Under the pieces are notes generated by a model. That model searched no databases. It worked only from the letters and a program-made list of their open reading frames with translations, and was not told the origin of the DNA. A DNA stretch of 64,000 nucleotides from Alcanivorax sediminis (lineage in GTDB: Bacteria; Pseudomonadota; Gammaproteobacteria; Pseudomonadales; Alcanivoracaceae). Below are positions 8,359 to 16,109 of this stretch, one piece after another. The DNA lies in NCBI RefSeq assembly GCF_009601165.1, contig NZ_WIRE01000001.1, positions 1,550,001 through 1,614,000 of the forward strand. The letters are read 5' to 3'. Made by a program: the position numbers and the translations under genes. Position 1 is the first letter of the stretch. Every line of letters begins with the position of its first letter.

Positions 8359-9317
8359 TGAGCAGCCGTGTCAGCATGTTGAGGCTTAAGGCTTTTGTTG
8401 GAGGGGAAAGCCCCGGCAATATAGCTGTGATGAGGCTGGTCTTCTACGTCCTGAGCATCATTATCCTTCTTGTTCTTGGTGAGCAAGTCATTAATGACCC
8501 TGGAGCTGGAGGCTATCTCAGCTTAACAAAATCCCTGCTCTATTTTTTGATGGGCGTTGTTGCCGCAACCATTGCTAATTCAACAGGTGCAGGTGGAGGG
8601 ATTGTCTTCCTGCCAATTTTTATTGGGCTTGGGTTTTCGCCTATCGAATCACTTTCCACAAGTATTGCAATTCAGTGCTTTGGTATGAGCTCAGGCTCGT
8701 TGGCGTGGATTGCTTACCATGAAAGGGAAAGAAGGGTGCTTCCGGAGCAATGGCGAAATTTCTACCTGATGTTATCGGTAGCGATTCTTTCTTCATGCGT
8801 GGGTATTCAGCTTACCTTGAAATTGCTACCAGACCCATATCTCGACATTGAACTGGTCTTCTCCGTCTTCTCCCTGTTTGTAGGTGCTTACATATTGCAG
8901 CGTGCGTTACGTAACCGTTCTGAGTCCATCGGTCGGAGTAATGCCCTTGGTGCGCAAGAGATGCTCGGTCTCGCCATGGTTGGCTCCATTGGCGGGGTCG
9001 TCACCTCGTGGATCTCTGTGGGAGTGGGCGAACTGCTACTGATTTATCTTATTGCGATTGGTGTAAGACTCAATGTTGCGGTCGCGGTTGCGGTGTGTGT
9101 AAGCGCTGTTAGCGTTCTTTCCGCTATACCCCATTTCATGGCGGAACGTGTCGTTAGCCTTCATGTGCTTGTTTTTGCCGCTCCCGGGGCTTTGATCGGC
9201 GGGTTTGTGGCTCGCTATATAGCAACATGGCTTGGTGCGCATAAGCTGAAGGTCGCGGCATCATGCTGGATCATTCTTAGCTCTCTTCCACATCTTATTT
9301 TTTATTTTTTCAAATAA
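8358..9317 (+). CDS. TauE/SafE (TSUP) family transporter
   Basis: This 319-residue membrane protein has about eight or nine hydrophobic segments. The TSUP hallmark stretch is around residues 65-100 (NSTGAGGGIVFLPIFIGLGF, then SLSTSIAIQCFG), and a second half-repeat begins near residue 200 (GSIGGVVTSWISVGVGELL). The family moves sulfite, sulfonates and organic anions across the inner membrane, usually outward. The start ATG overlaps the stop of the FMO gene (TAATG), implying translational coupling. In this operon it may export the anionic aromatic product; sulfite is the alternative. Confidence 0.85.
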   Translation: MSSRVSMLRLKAFVGGESPGNIAVMRLVFYVLSIIILLVLGEQVINDPGAGGYLSLTKSLLYFLMGVVAATIANSTGAGGGIVFLPIFIGLGFSPIESLSTSIAIQCFGMSSGSLAWIAYHERERRVLPEQWRNFYLMLSVAILSSCVGIQLTLKLLPDPYLDIELVFSVFSLFVGAYILQRALRNRSESIGRSNALGAQEMLGLAMVGSIGGVVTSWISVGVGELLLIYLIAIGVRLNVAVAVAVCVSAVSVLSAIPHFMAERVVSLHVLVFAAPGALIGGFVARYIATWLGAHKLKVAASCWIILSSLPHLIFYFFK

Positions 9318-9352
9318 ATCTCGTGAAAAAGGACTTTAGTCAAGGAGTTACA

Positions 9353-10132
9353 ATGGAAATTCTCAGGAATATCGCTCTCCCCACCTTTTTGGTTTCAGCG
9401 ATAGCGATGCCTCTTTCAGCTCAGTCTCATGACTTTTCAAGCATGAGAATTGATAACTCCGGGCAGGCAAAGCAAAACTGGTACTGGTCACAGCAACGTG
9501 GTCATAGCCACGGGCATGGTCATGATAATGGAGACGATAGTGAGGATCTTGATCTGGAGGTGACCTACACGCCTGTGGACGCGCTCGATAATGATTATGT
9601 AACTGAGAGCGGAGAGTTAATTCAGGAGATTGTTCCTGACCGCGAGATTGATCGTCTTCATGCTGCCAGTGAGTATCAGACGATACCGCTAGAACGGCAT
9701 CTGTTGCCACCTTATTACTACCCGCCTGCAATGAATACGGTTGAAGACTACGTTACCACCAAGGATGAGTTTGTGAATATCAATCCGGCTCCAGGGGAGT
9801 GGGTACGTATTATGGAGGGGAAGCGTCATGGCTTTCAGTCTACCACGGTTGGTATCACCTACACACAGCAGGGTGGCGGGGCTCCGCTTCATACGCATGA
9901 GTCAGAAGAGACTCACGTGTTGGTGGATGGTGGCAAGGTTCGTTATCAGCTAGGAAACGAGGTGTTTGAGGTTCAGGCACCTTATGTAATTAATATTCCT
10001 CCTATGGTACCGCATGCCTTTATGAACTTGCGTGAGGAGCCTGTCGAGATCGTTGTCTTCTTCCCCTATAACAAGTGGGAAGCTGATTTTGTGCAACATG
10101 ATGACGTGGTGAACTTCTTCACCTTGCCCTGA
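9353..10132 (+). CDS. Exported cupin-domain protein with His-rich linker
   Basis: This 259-residue protein opens with a signal peptide (positively charged MEILRN, hydrophobic core, cleavage probably after LSA at residue 23). A His/Asp-rich linker at 51-67 (HSHGHGHDNGDDSEDLD) follows. A single cupin fold occupies about 140-250: motif 1 has His180, His182, Glu186 and His188 in PLHTHESEETHVLVDG, and motif 2 is PPMVPHAFMN with His221. All metal ligands are present, so it likely binds a divalent metal in the periplasm. Function is unknown; a periplasmic dioxygenase, isomerase or product-binding protein are options. ATG 9353 with AAGGAG at 9341-9346 is better than GTG 9323. Confidence 0.8.
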   Translation: MEILRNIALPTFLVSAIAMPLSAQSHDFSSMRIDNSGQAKQNWYWSQQRGHSHGHGHDNGDDSEDLDLEVTYTPVDALDNDYVTESGELIQEIVPDREIDRLHAASEYQTIPLERHLLPPYYYPPAMNTVEDYVTTKDEFVNINPAPGEWVRIMEGKRHGFQSTTVGITYTQQGGGAPLHTHESEETHVLVDGGKVRYQLGNEVFEVQAPYVINIPPMVPHAFMNLREEPVEIVVFFPYNKWEADFVQHDDVVNFFTLP

Positions 10133-10270
10133 CCTGTCGCGCTCGGTCCTAACTCCGGGCGCAGATTTTATCCTTTTATGAGCGTCGGGCTCGAATTGTA
10201 TGCCCGAGGGATAGCTTGTGCCTTATTGAAAGGTGTAAGTGTTCAGGTCGGTGGTTATAAGGAGGTTCTG

Positions 10271-10849
10271 GTGACGACGTTGGTGCTTGATTGTAGTGCC
10301 CGAAAAGAAAGTTCAGTGAGTAGAGATTTGACCCGTCATCTTTCTGATTTGCTATCGGGCCCCAAAATTTACCGAGACCTGGGTGAGGGCGTCTTCCCCG
10401 CTTTGTCTGGTGACGACCTGATGTCTCTACATGGGAAGAGGCCGATAGATAGAGAAAGTCTGGCCAAGCATGCTGACATTTCCAGGCAGTTGATACATGA
10501 ACTCCGTACGGCCTCTGTTCTTGTTGTTGGTATGCCAATCTATAACTTTTCTGTGCCGGCAACACTTAAGCAATGGATTGATTATGTGGTCCAGCCGGGT
10601 GTGACGTTCAGATACGAATCAGGTAATCCCGTTGGCCTTTGCGACAACATCGCAACTGCTTATCTGGTTGTATCGTCAGGTGGAACTGTTGTTGGTGGGC
10701 CCCATGATTATGCAAGCAAATACGTTGAATGGATCTGTCGTTTTCTTGGTGTCAAGGAGGTCCATCATATCGACGCAGGTGGTTCGAAGCGGTCGAGAGT
10801 GGAGATTGTCAGCGAAGCAACCTCGCAGATAAGGCAGCTTCTTGCCTGA
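10271..10849 (+). CDS. Flavodoxin-fold NAD(P)H:quinone/azo reductase-like
   Basis: This 192-residue protein resembles FMN-dependent NADH-azoreductase AzoR. The N-terminal strand and phosphate loop are VLDCSARKESSVSR. GMPIYNFSVPATLKQWIDYV and GVTFRY are AzoR-family blocks, and SSGGTVVGGPHDY is the second flavin loop. Relatives reduce quinones by two electrons or supply reduced flavin. In this operon it could keep a hydroquinone product reduced or protect the host from quinone. GTG 10271 lies behind AAGGAGG at 10259-10265; an upstream ATG at 10178 has no such site and its extension does not resemble the family. Confidence 0.82.
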   Translation: MTTLVLDCSARKESSVSRDLTRHLSDLLSGPKIYRDLGEGVFPALSGDDLMSLHGKRPIDRESLAKHADISRQLIHELRTASVLVVGMPIYNFSVPATLKQWIDYVVQPGVTFRYESGNPVGLCDNIATAYLVVSSGGTVVGGPHDYASKYVEWICRFLGVKEVHHIDAGGSKRSRVEIVSEATSQIRQLLA

Positions 10850-10913
10850 ATGCTATAAAAAGACTGGGATTGAATGCCCAGGAAAAAGGAACTGATAAAG
10901 AGAAGGGATGACA

Positions 10914-12653
10914 ATGAAAGTTTGTGTGATTGGTGCTGGCCCATCTGGCCTGACAACGATTAAGCAATTGCTTGATGAGAATCATGAGGTCACTTGCTTT
11001 GATGCTAACGACAGTCTTGGGGGGATATGGTACCGAGGTGGTGACGACAAGCAACAAATGAAAGCTTACGACAACATGATGCTGACTATCTCCATGAAGC
11101 TCATGTCTTTTTCTGACTATATGTACAAAGATGGCCGTAAGTTTACCGATCACAAAGGGTATCTTCAGTATCTTGAAGAATACGCAGAACTTTTTGACCT
11201 AAGGTCCCATATTCGATTCAACAGCATGGTCAAAGATGTTCACCACGAGGAAGATGGCAGCTGGAGTGTCATTGTATCGGAGGAAGGTGGCAGGCCGAAA
11301 TCGTATAAATTTGATGCTGTTGCTGTTTGTAGCGGGCCTTTTAAAAAGCCGAATACAGATATCAAGGAAATTTCCGGTTTTGATGGAGAAGTTATCCACT
11401 CTCGTTCTTACCGTAACAATGACGATTTTGTCGGAAAGAAGGTCCTCGCCATTGGTCTTGCGGAATCCGGTGCTGATATGCTTCGCGAGGTATCTAATGT
11501 GGCTCAACGGTGTGTTGTGTCAATTCGTTCGCACACCTTCCTTATCCCCAGGCTGATTTACGGTAAGTATTCTACCGATACCTTGACCACTCGATCCCAC
11601 CACTATGAAATGTGGAACCGGGCTTCAGACATTGAATTTTCAATGAAGTCATTCAGTCAGGATAGCTGGCTGATGAAGAATGTGTTTCTTGGTATTGCCA
11701 ATACCTATGGGCTTGCTTCCATTCCACTTAACTTTCTTTCAAAGAGATTTGGGAAGAAGGATATTCCTGAACAATCGATGAAGAACAATATGGGTCAAGA
11801 TAAAGACCCATCAAAGATCGATTTTGATACCGAGAACACGCCAGAGGTCGTTGACTTCATCAATGAATGGAACAAGAAGTCCCACCATAACAATGGAAAC
11901 TGGTCCCAGAAGATAATTTTCTCCAAGAATGTCAGTTTTGTTCCTAATATCCTCAAGAAAAAGTTGATAGTGAAAGACTGTGGTATCGATCATGTCGAAG
12001 GAAAGACGGTTTACTTCAAGGATTCTACGGCTGAAGAGTTTGATCAAATATTGCTTTGCACTGGATTCAAGAAAGATTTTTCTCTGTTGAGTAATGTAGA
12101 GATTAAAGACAACAATGTCAGAAACCTCTATAAACATTCATTTCACCCGGGTTATGAAGGGACCCTTGCATTAATCGGCTTTGTCCGCCCAATAAGTGGC
12201 GGGATTCCGATTTGTGCGGAAATGCAGGCACGTTATTTTGCTCAGCTTTGCAGTGGCAATGTCAAACTACCAAGCGATGTCAATAAACGCATTGATAAAG
12301 AAAAAGACTGGGAAGAGAGATGGATGTCGCTAAGCCCTAACCACACTGAGTCAATGCCATCACAGATCATGTTCCTCGATGCCATTGCCAAGGAAATTGG
12401 CTGCCATTATCCATTCTATAAAATGATCCTTAACCCCCGATTGATGGTGAAGCTCTGGTTCTACTCCTTCAATCAGTCCTGCTACCGGTTGACCGGGCCT
12501 CATAGTAACCATGATGAGGCCCTCGAGGACATCATGACCGAGGAGGTTCCCCTTCACGACTATGGGTTCATGCTCACGATGATCGCGCTTTCCTTTATGC
12601 CTTCATCATTTCATCCCAAGAATCTAGATTTTCAATATGGCGTACGTGGCTGA
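10914..12653 (+). CDS. FMO-type flavin-dependent monooxygenase (second copy)
   Basis: This 579-residue class B flavin monooxygenase has FAD motif GAGPSG at 7-12, a clean FMO signature FDGEVIHSRSYR from 156, and NADPH motif GLAESG at 181-186. In the last motif the second position is Leu where most relatives have Gly-Gly. The C-terminal QSCYRLTGPHSN block matches FMOs and the paralogue at 6808, but about 60 residues are inserted around 225-300. Single-component enzymes of this type do N-, S- or Baeyer-Villiger oxygenation, and Bmp5-like members halogenate phenols. Divergence between the copies suggests successive or different steps. ATG 10908 is also in frame; AGAAGG at 10901-10906 favours 10914. 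Confidence 0.85.
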   Translation: MKVCVIGAGPSGLTTIKQLLDENHEVTCFDANDSLGGIWYRGGDDKQQMKAYDNMMLTISMKLMSFSDYMYKDGRKFTDHKGYLQYLEEYAELFDLRSHIRFNSMVKDVHHEEDGSWSVIVSEEGGRPKSYKFDAVAVCSGPFKKPNTDIKEISGFDGEVIHSRSYRNNDDFVGKKVLAIGLAESGADMLREVSNVAQRCVVSIRSHTFLIPRLIYGKYSTDTLTTRSHHYEMWNRASDIEFSMKSFSQDSWLMKNVFLGIANTYGLASIPLNFLSKRFGKKDIPEQSMKNNMGQDKDPSKIDFDTENTPEVVDFINEWNKKSHHNNGNWSQKIIFSKNVSFVPNILKKKLIVKDCGIDHVEGKTVYFKDSTAEEFDQILLCTGFKKDFSLLSNVEIKDNNVRNLYKHSFHPGYEGTLALIGFVRPISGGIPICAEMQARYFAQLCSGNVKLPSDVNKRIDKEKDWEERWMSLSPNHTESMPSQIMFLDAIAKEIGCHYPFYKMILNPRLMVKLWFYSFNQSCYRLTGPHSNHDEALEDIMTEEVPLHDYGFMLTMIALSFMPSSFHPKNLDFQYGVRG

Positions 12654-12679
12654 ATAAATGACTGAAGGAGGGTAATGAC

Positions 12680-13774
12680 ATGAGCTCGAAGCACGTAGAT
12701 AACGTCAATATCGACTCTCAATTCATCTTGGCAACTCCGGACCAGATCAAGAGTTCAGTGCCAGTTTCGCCTAATTCGGAGAAGGTGGTTCGTGAGGGGC
12801 GTGAGACAATCAAGAATATCCTTGAAAAGCGCGATCATCGGATGATTGCGGTTGTGGGGCCGTGTTCTATTCATGATGTCGATTCGGCACTTGAATATGC
12901 CAGGAAGCTCAAGCTTCTTGCGGATAAAGTGTCTGATACTCTGTATATCGTGATGCGAGTCTATTTTGAAAAGCCAAGGACCAGTATCGGGTGGAAAGGG
13001 CTGATCAACGATCCATACCTTGATAACAGCTTCAGGATTGAAGAAGGGCTCCAAATCGCGCGTAAGTTGCTTGCAGATATTACGGATATGGGTTTGCCCG
13101 TGGCCACGGAAGCGCTTGATCCTGTGGCGCCCCAGTACTTTTCTGATCTTATCAGTTGGTATGCCATTGGCGCGCGAACGACCGAGTCTCAGACCCATCG
13201 TGAGATGGCCAGTGGTCTGTCTTCGCCAGCAGGCTTCAAGAATGCCACCGATGGAGGTCTCATGGTCGCAATCAATGCTATTGAGTCGTCTTCCCACCCA
13301 CATCGATTTCTTGGCATAAATGCTCAGGGTCAGGTTGCGGTGATCAAAACCACCGGCAATTCTCATTGTCATGTTGTGCTTCGTGGTGGTGGTGGTAGCT
13401 CGAATTACGATGCTGATCATATTGAGGTGTGCGAGCACGTGCTCAGTAGTTCAGGCATCGATCCCGTTATCATGATCGACTGTAGTCACGCCAATTCCGG
13501 AAAGGATCCCTCCAGGCAGCCGATTGTGTTGAGTGACATTGCGGCGCAAATTCAACAAGGTAACCGTTCAATCATCGGTTTCATGATGGAGAGTCATCTC
13601 TATTATGGGAGCCAGTCCCTGGATGCGGACAATCCCAAGTCTCTTCGCTATGGGGTCTCTATCACTGATTCCTGTCTTGACTGGGAGAGTACGGAAAGCT
13701 GCCTGGTGGATCTGGCCAATGATCTGCAGCGAGCCCTGCCAAAGCGCGTCAAAATGACCTCTGCTATTGCCTGA
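12680..13774 (+). CDS. 3-deoxy-7-phosphoheptulonate (DAHP) synthase, class I
   Basis: This 364-residue AroF/AroG/AroH-type enzyme condenses phosphoenolpyruvate and erythrose-4-phosphate, the first shikimate-pathway step. Recognisable are VVGPCSIHD, YFEKPRTSIGWKGLINDP, IGARTTESQTHRE with GLSSPAGFKN, and MIDCSHANSGKD near the metal site. It closes the operon, with a GGAGG site at 12667-12672. The segment ALDPVAPQYF occupies the place where E. coli AroG forms its feedback site, and several residues differ, so altered inhibition is possible but unproven. With the transketolase it would feed chorismate to the cluster. Confidence 0.93.
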   Translation: MSSKHVDNVNIDSQFILATPDQIKSSVPVSPNSEKVVREGRETIKNILEKRDHRMIAVVGPCSIHDVDSALEYARKLKLLADKVSDTLYIVMRVYFEKPRTSIGWKGLINDPYLDNSFRIEEGLQIARKLLADITDMGLPVATEALDPVAPQYFSDLISWYAIGARTTESQTHREMASGLSSPAGFKNATDGGLMVAINAIESSSHPHRFLGINAQGQVAVIKTTGNSHCHVVLRGGGGSSNYDADHIEVCEHVLSSSGIDPVIMIDCSHANSGKDPSRQPIVLSDIAAQIQQGNRSIIGFMMESHLYYGSQSLDADNPKSLRYGVSITDSCLDWESTESCLVDLANDLQRALPKRVKMTSAIA

Positions 13775-14230
13775 TTGATACCCATCGAGTGCCTTGCCTT
13801 GCTGATTCGGCAGGGCAATGTCCGTCCGCTATTTAGGGTGCTGTTAAGCGTGATGGGCCGGAGGGCAGCCACGCTGTCCTCTTGCATCGCCTTTCCTTGC
13901 TCTGGCCGGTCCTATAGTCGTGCAGCCACATGACCGCAATGTCGCGCGCCTGTGCAGCTTGCAGGCTGCGCCTTTACAATCGATCCGTAATTTCAGTCAT
14001 TCTCTTTGAGTGTGCAGCTGCATTTTTTAGCCCTTTTTTTCTGTCAGTGCCGGCCCCCGTTGGGAGTGAGCATGATAGTTTCGAATAACTGGATTATTAT
14101 GCGACTGCATAATAAATGAATAGTGATGCGCGCCTTCGTATTGCAAACGTGATTCTGCCATTAAAGTGACATTGCTTTTTTGGGGTCATCCAGGGCGCTG
14201 CTTTCAGCCCGATTACTTCCGGACAGCATT
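13775..14230. other. Intergenic region at right edge of accessory block
   Basis: This 456-base stretch has no convincing gene. A weak hairpin, TTGCCTTGCT against GGCAGGGCAA, at about 13795-13820 follows DAHP synthase without a T-run. The small inverted repeat GCAGC-TTGCAG-GCTGC lies near 13955. A perfect 9-base-pair stem (TTATTATGC at 14094-14102, GCATAATAA at 14107-14115) sits upstream of the lipoprotein gene and could be an operator. G+C content rises after this point. Confidence 0.4.
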
Positions 14231-15688
14231 ATGACAACAAGACTTTGCAGCATCCTGGTATGCCTGACCGCCCTGATGGCGACAGGCTGTGGAGGTGGTT
14301 CCTCATCCAGTGGTGGCGCCGTCACGAAAGCGACAAGCAGCGCGCCAACCCATGCCTGGTTTTATGACGCTGACGGCGCTCAGGTGGCGCGTATGCAGTT
14401 CCACTATCCTGACGAACTCACCATTGACGTGCAGTTGAACTCTGTCGGGCCAGACATGGCCTGGGGTACCGTGGACGATACCTCGCATCCCTATCTTCAG
14501 TGTCAGTACATCTCCGCACCGACCCCGCTGCTGCGCTATCCGGATCTGTTTTTTCATGGCATGGCGGAGTCGCCTACGGGAGCTACAGGTCTGGCAGTTT
14601 TAGGTCTTTCGAATTACGGCCCGATGAAGTGCCCGGTGCGTAGCGGCCGACGGCTGCAGCAAGAGTCCGGTTACGTAACTGGCCTGTTCATGCCTGCCTT
14701 TGACTTCAGTTACAGTTACTCCATCAATGCCGAACTTGAGCACTTTGGTGGGACCGCAACGGAGGTGATCAACTACGAATTCGATGGTCTGGACACGACG
14801 GTTGCGGAGATTTTGGCATTATCAGAATTTACCACCACTAATATCGATCTCGAGACGGTGGATGAGCCGGATCTGCCCGCCATCGTTGATCACACCCAGA
14901 CCAATGCCGTTATCTATGATGCCGAGCAGCGCCCCCTGAGTATTGACCTCGCTGCGGATAGCTCCTGGACAGCCGTGCTTGATGAATACTGCATGGAGGC
15001 TGATCCCATTGCCGTCTCTCTCAAGCTTTTGAGGGGATGCTCCTCCGCCCACCAAACACGCTCCTATCGGTATCTGGGCAATAGCGTCGAACAGGACACC
15101 CAGCGCTACAACGGCTCAACGTCCGCAGACTTATATACCAATACCGCCACGCGCCTGGCCGACCGTGTGATCATTCACCCCGGCACTGCCGATGCCGGTC
15201 CTGAATCGGGTAGGTATTACGACTCCTATTTCTTCAATGCGTCGGAACAAGTGACGGCCATGGTGCGAAGTTCCTACGGTGAAGACGGGATTTGGGGCAC
15301 GGTAGACGACCGACCGGAAACAGTTGAGTCTTACCATTATGACGGCAGCGGCCGGCTCTCCGAAGTGGAATACCTCGGCTCGATAGCACTGAGTTACCGT
15401 TACTACAGCGATGGGAAGTTAAAACAGGTTGACCAATTTCATGTTGAGTCTGACGTCCCCTGGCGGAGAACGCTACTTTCCTACCGACAGGGTGCGCCAG
15501 CCAAGATCACCGTGCAGAGTCGCGAAGCTGACGAGAACGATGGCTATGTACTGCAAACGCGTATTGTCATGGCGTTTGCTCCAAGCGAAGAAAAATGGCC
15601 CAAGCTGTTTTCACCTGTCCCTCTTATCCCCGAGTACCGGATGCCGCCCAGTATTGATGACCTGATGCGCTTCCAGCCGATAAGATGA
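14231..15688 (+). CDS. Lipoprotein with YD-like repeats
   Basis: This 485-residue protein starts with a lipoprotein signal peptide (lipobox LMATGC, Cys at about 19) followed by a Gly/Ser linker, so it is probably outer-membrane anchored. Two copies of a G-x-D-x-x-WGTVDD motif occur near residues 75-85 and 355-365. Segments such as YDADGAQVARMQFHY, YHYDGSGRLSEVEY and YYSDGKLKQVDQFH resemble YD/RHS-type repeats. No enzyme domain was recognised. The in-frame ATG at 14180 would bury the signal peptide, so 14231 is chosen. It has core-like base composition and a terminator just after it. Confidence 0.75.
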   Translation: MTTRLCSILVCLTALMATGCGGGSSSSGGAVTKATSSAPTHAWFYDADGAQVARMQFHYPDELTIDVQLNSVGPDMAWGTVDDTSHPYLQCQYISAPTPLLRYPDLFFHGMAESPTGATGLAVLGLSNYGPMKCPVRSGRRLQQESGYVTGLFMPAFDFSYSYSINAELEHFGGTATEVINYEFDGLDTTVAEILALSEFTTTNIDLETVDEPDLPAIVDHTQTNAVIYDAEQRPLSIDLAADSSWTAVLDEYCMEADPIAVSLKLLRGCSSAHQTRSYRYLGNSVEQDTQRYNGSTSADLYTNTATRLADRVIIHPGTADAGPESGRYYDSYFFNASEQVTAMVRSSYGEDGIWGTVDDRPETVESYHYDGSGRLSEVEYLGSIALSYRYYSDGKLKQVDQFHVESDVPWRRTLLSYRQGAPAKITVQSREADENDGYVLQTRIVMAFAPSEEKWPKLFSPVPLIPEYRMPPSIDDLMRFQPIR

Positions 15689-15700
15689 TCTGGGATACGT

Positions 15701-15727
15701 AAGCGGCCCAGATGAGGCCGCTTTTTT
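15701..15727 (+). terminator. Rho-independent terminator of the lipoprotein gene
   Basis: AGCGGCC and GGCCGCT form a 7-base-pair GC stem around CAGATGA, followed by a run of T from 15722. It lies 13 bases after the lipoprotein stop. Confidence 0.85.
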
Positions 15728-15853
15728 GTTTCTATCGGTAGGCTGTTGCCTGTCAAAATAAGGCGTGCAGCCACTTTGGCAGGTGGAGTACTGTAAGTCG
15801 CCAATGGCAGGCAACTTATGCTCCATTCCACAGAAGAAAAATATGAGAGAAAT

Positions 15854-15930
15854 TGGTGGGCCCACCAGGACTTGAACCTGGGACCAATCGATTATGAGTC
15901 GACTGCTCTAACCAACTGAGCTATAGGCCC
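15854..15930 (-). tRNA. ileX: tRNA-Ile2 (anticodon CAU, lysidine type)
   Basis: The 77-base cloverleaf on the minus strand has acceptor GGGCCTA/TGGGCCC, D arm GCTC/GAGC, anticodon stem GTCGA/TCGAT with loop CTCATAA, T arm CCAGG/CCTGG, and an encoded CCA end. CAU could mean Met or Ile2. The anticodon arm and adjacent TTGGTC resemble E. coli tRNA-Ile2, and the place after rpoD is where pseudomonads carry tRNA-Ile2. It would read AUA after TilS converts C34 to lysidine. Confidence 0.92.
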
Positions 15931-16044
15931 TGAGAGATCGCCTGACGTCAGATGCTCGACGTCTGAGGCAATGCCGACGCTAATGCGCGGGCAAGGATTA
16001 TAACGTGAATTTCTAGCAGGGAAAGGTCGATCCTTTTTTATTAT

Positions 16045-16073
16045 CAACCCGGGCTGCGCAGCAGCCCGGGTTG
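16045..16073. terminator. Strong GC hairpin after rpoD
   Basis: CAACCCGGGCTGC and its exact reverse complement flank a 3-base loop, giving 13 perfect pairs. It lies 37 bases past the rpoD stop. On the minus strand it is followed by an A-rich, not T-rich, stretch, so it is an atypical terminator and may instead protect the mRNA 3' end. Confidence 0.5.
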
Positions 16074-16105
16074 CGTCTTGCATCCGGCATCAAGCATCCG
16101 GCGTA
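16071..16105. repeat. 7-base-period array, GCATC core
   Basis: Five consecutive heptamers read TTGCGTC, TTGCATC, CGGCATC, AAGCATC, CGGCGTA. The core GC(A/G)TC is fixed and the first two bases vary. It lies between the rpoD stop and the hairpin. Confidence 0.75.
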
Positions 16106-16109
16106 ATAT

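Noticed and set aside
1000-13774. Cluster as an aromatic degradation operon
   Set aside because: There is no ring-cleavage dioxygenase or downstream catabolic gene. The presence of DAHP synthase, transketolase and a chorismate lyase points to synthesis.
15854-15930. tRNA-Ile2 as integration site of the accessory block
   Set aside because: The tRNA 3' end does face the block, but a core-like lipoprotein gene lies between, there is no integrase gene, and I found no repeat of the tRNA 3' end at the left side.
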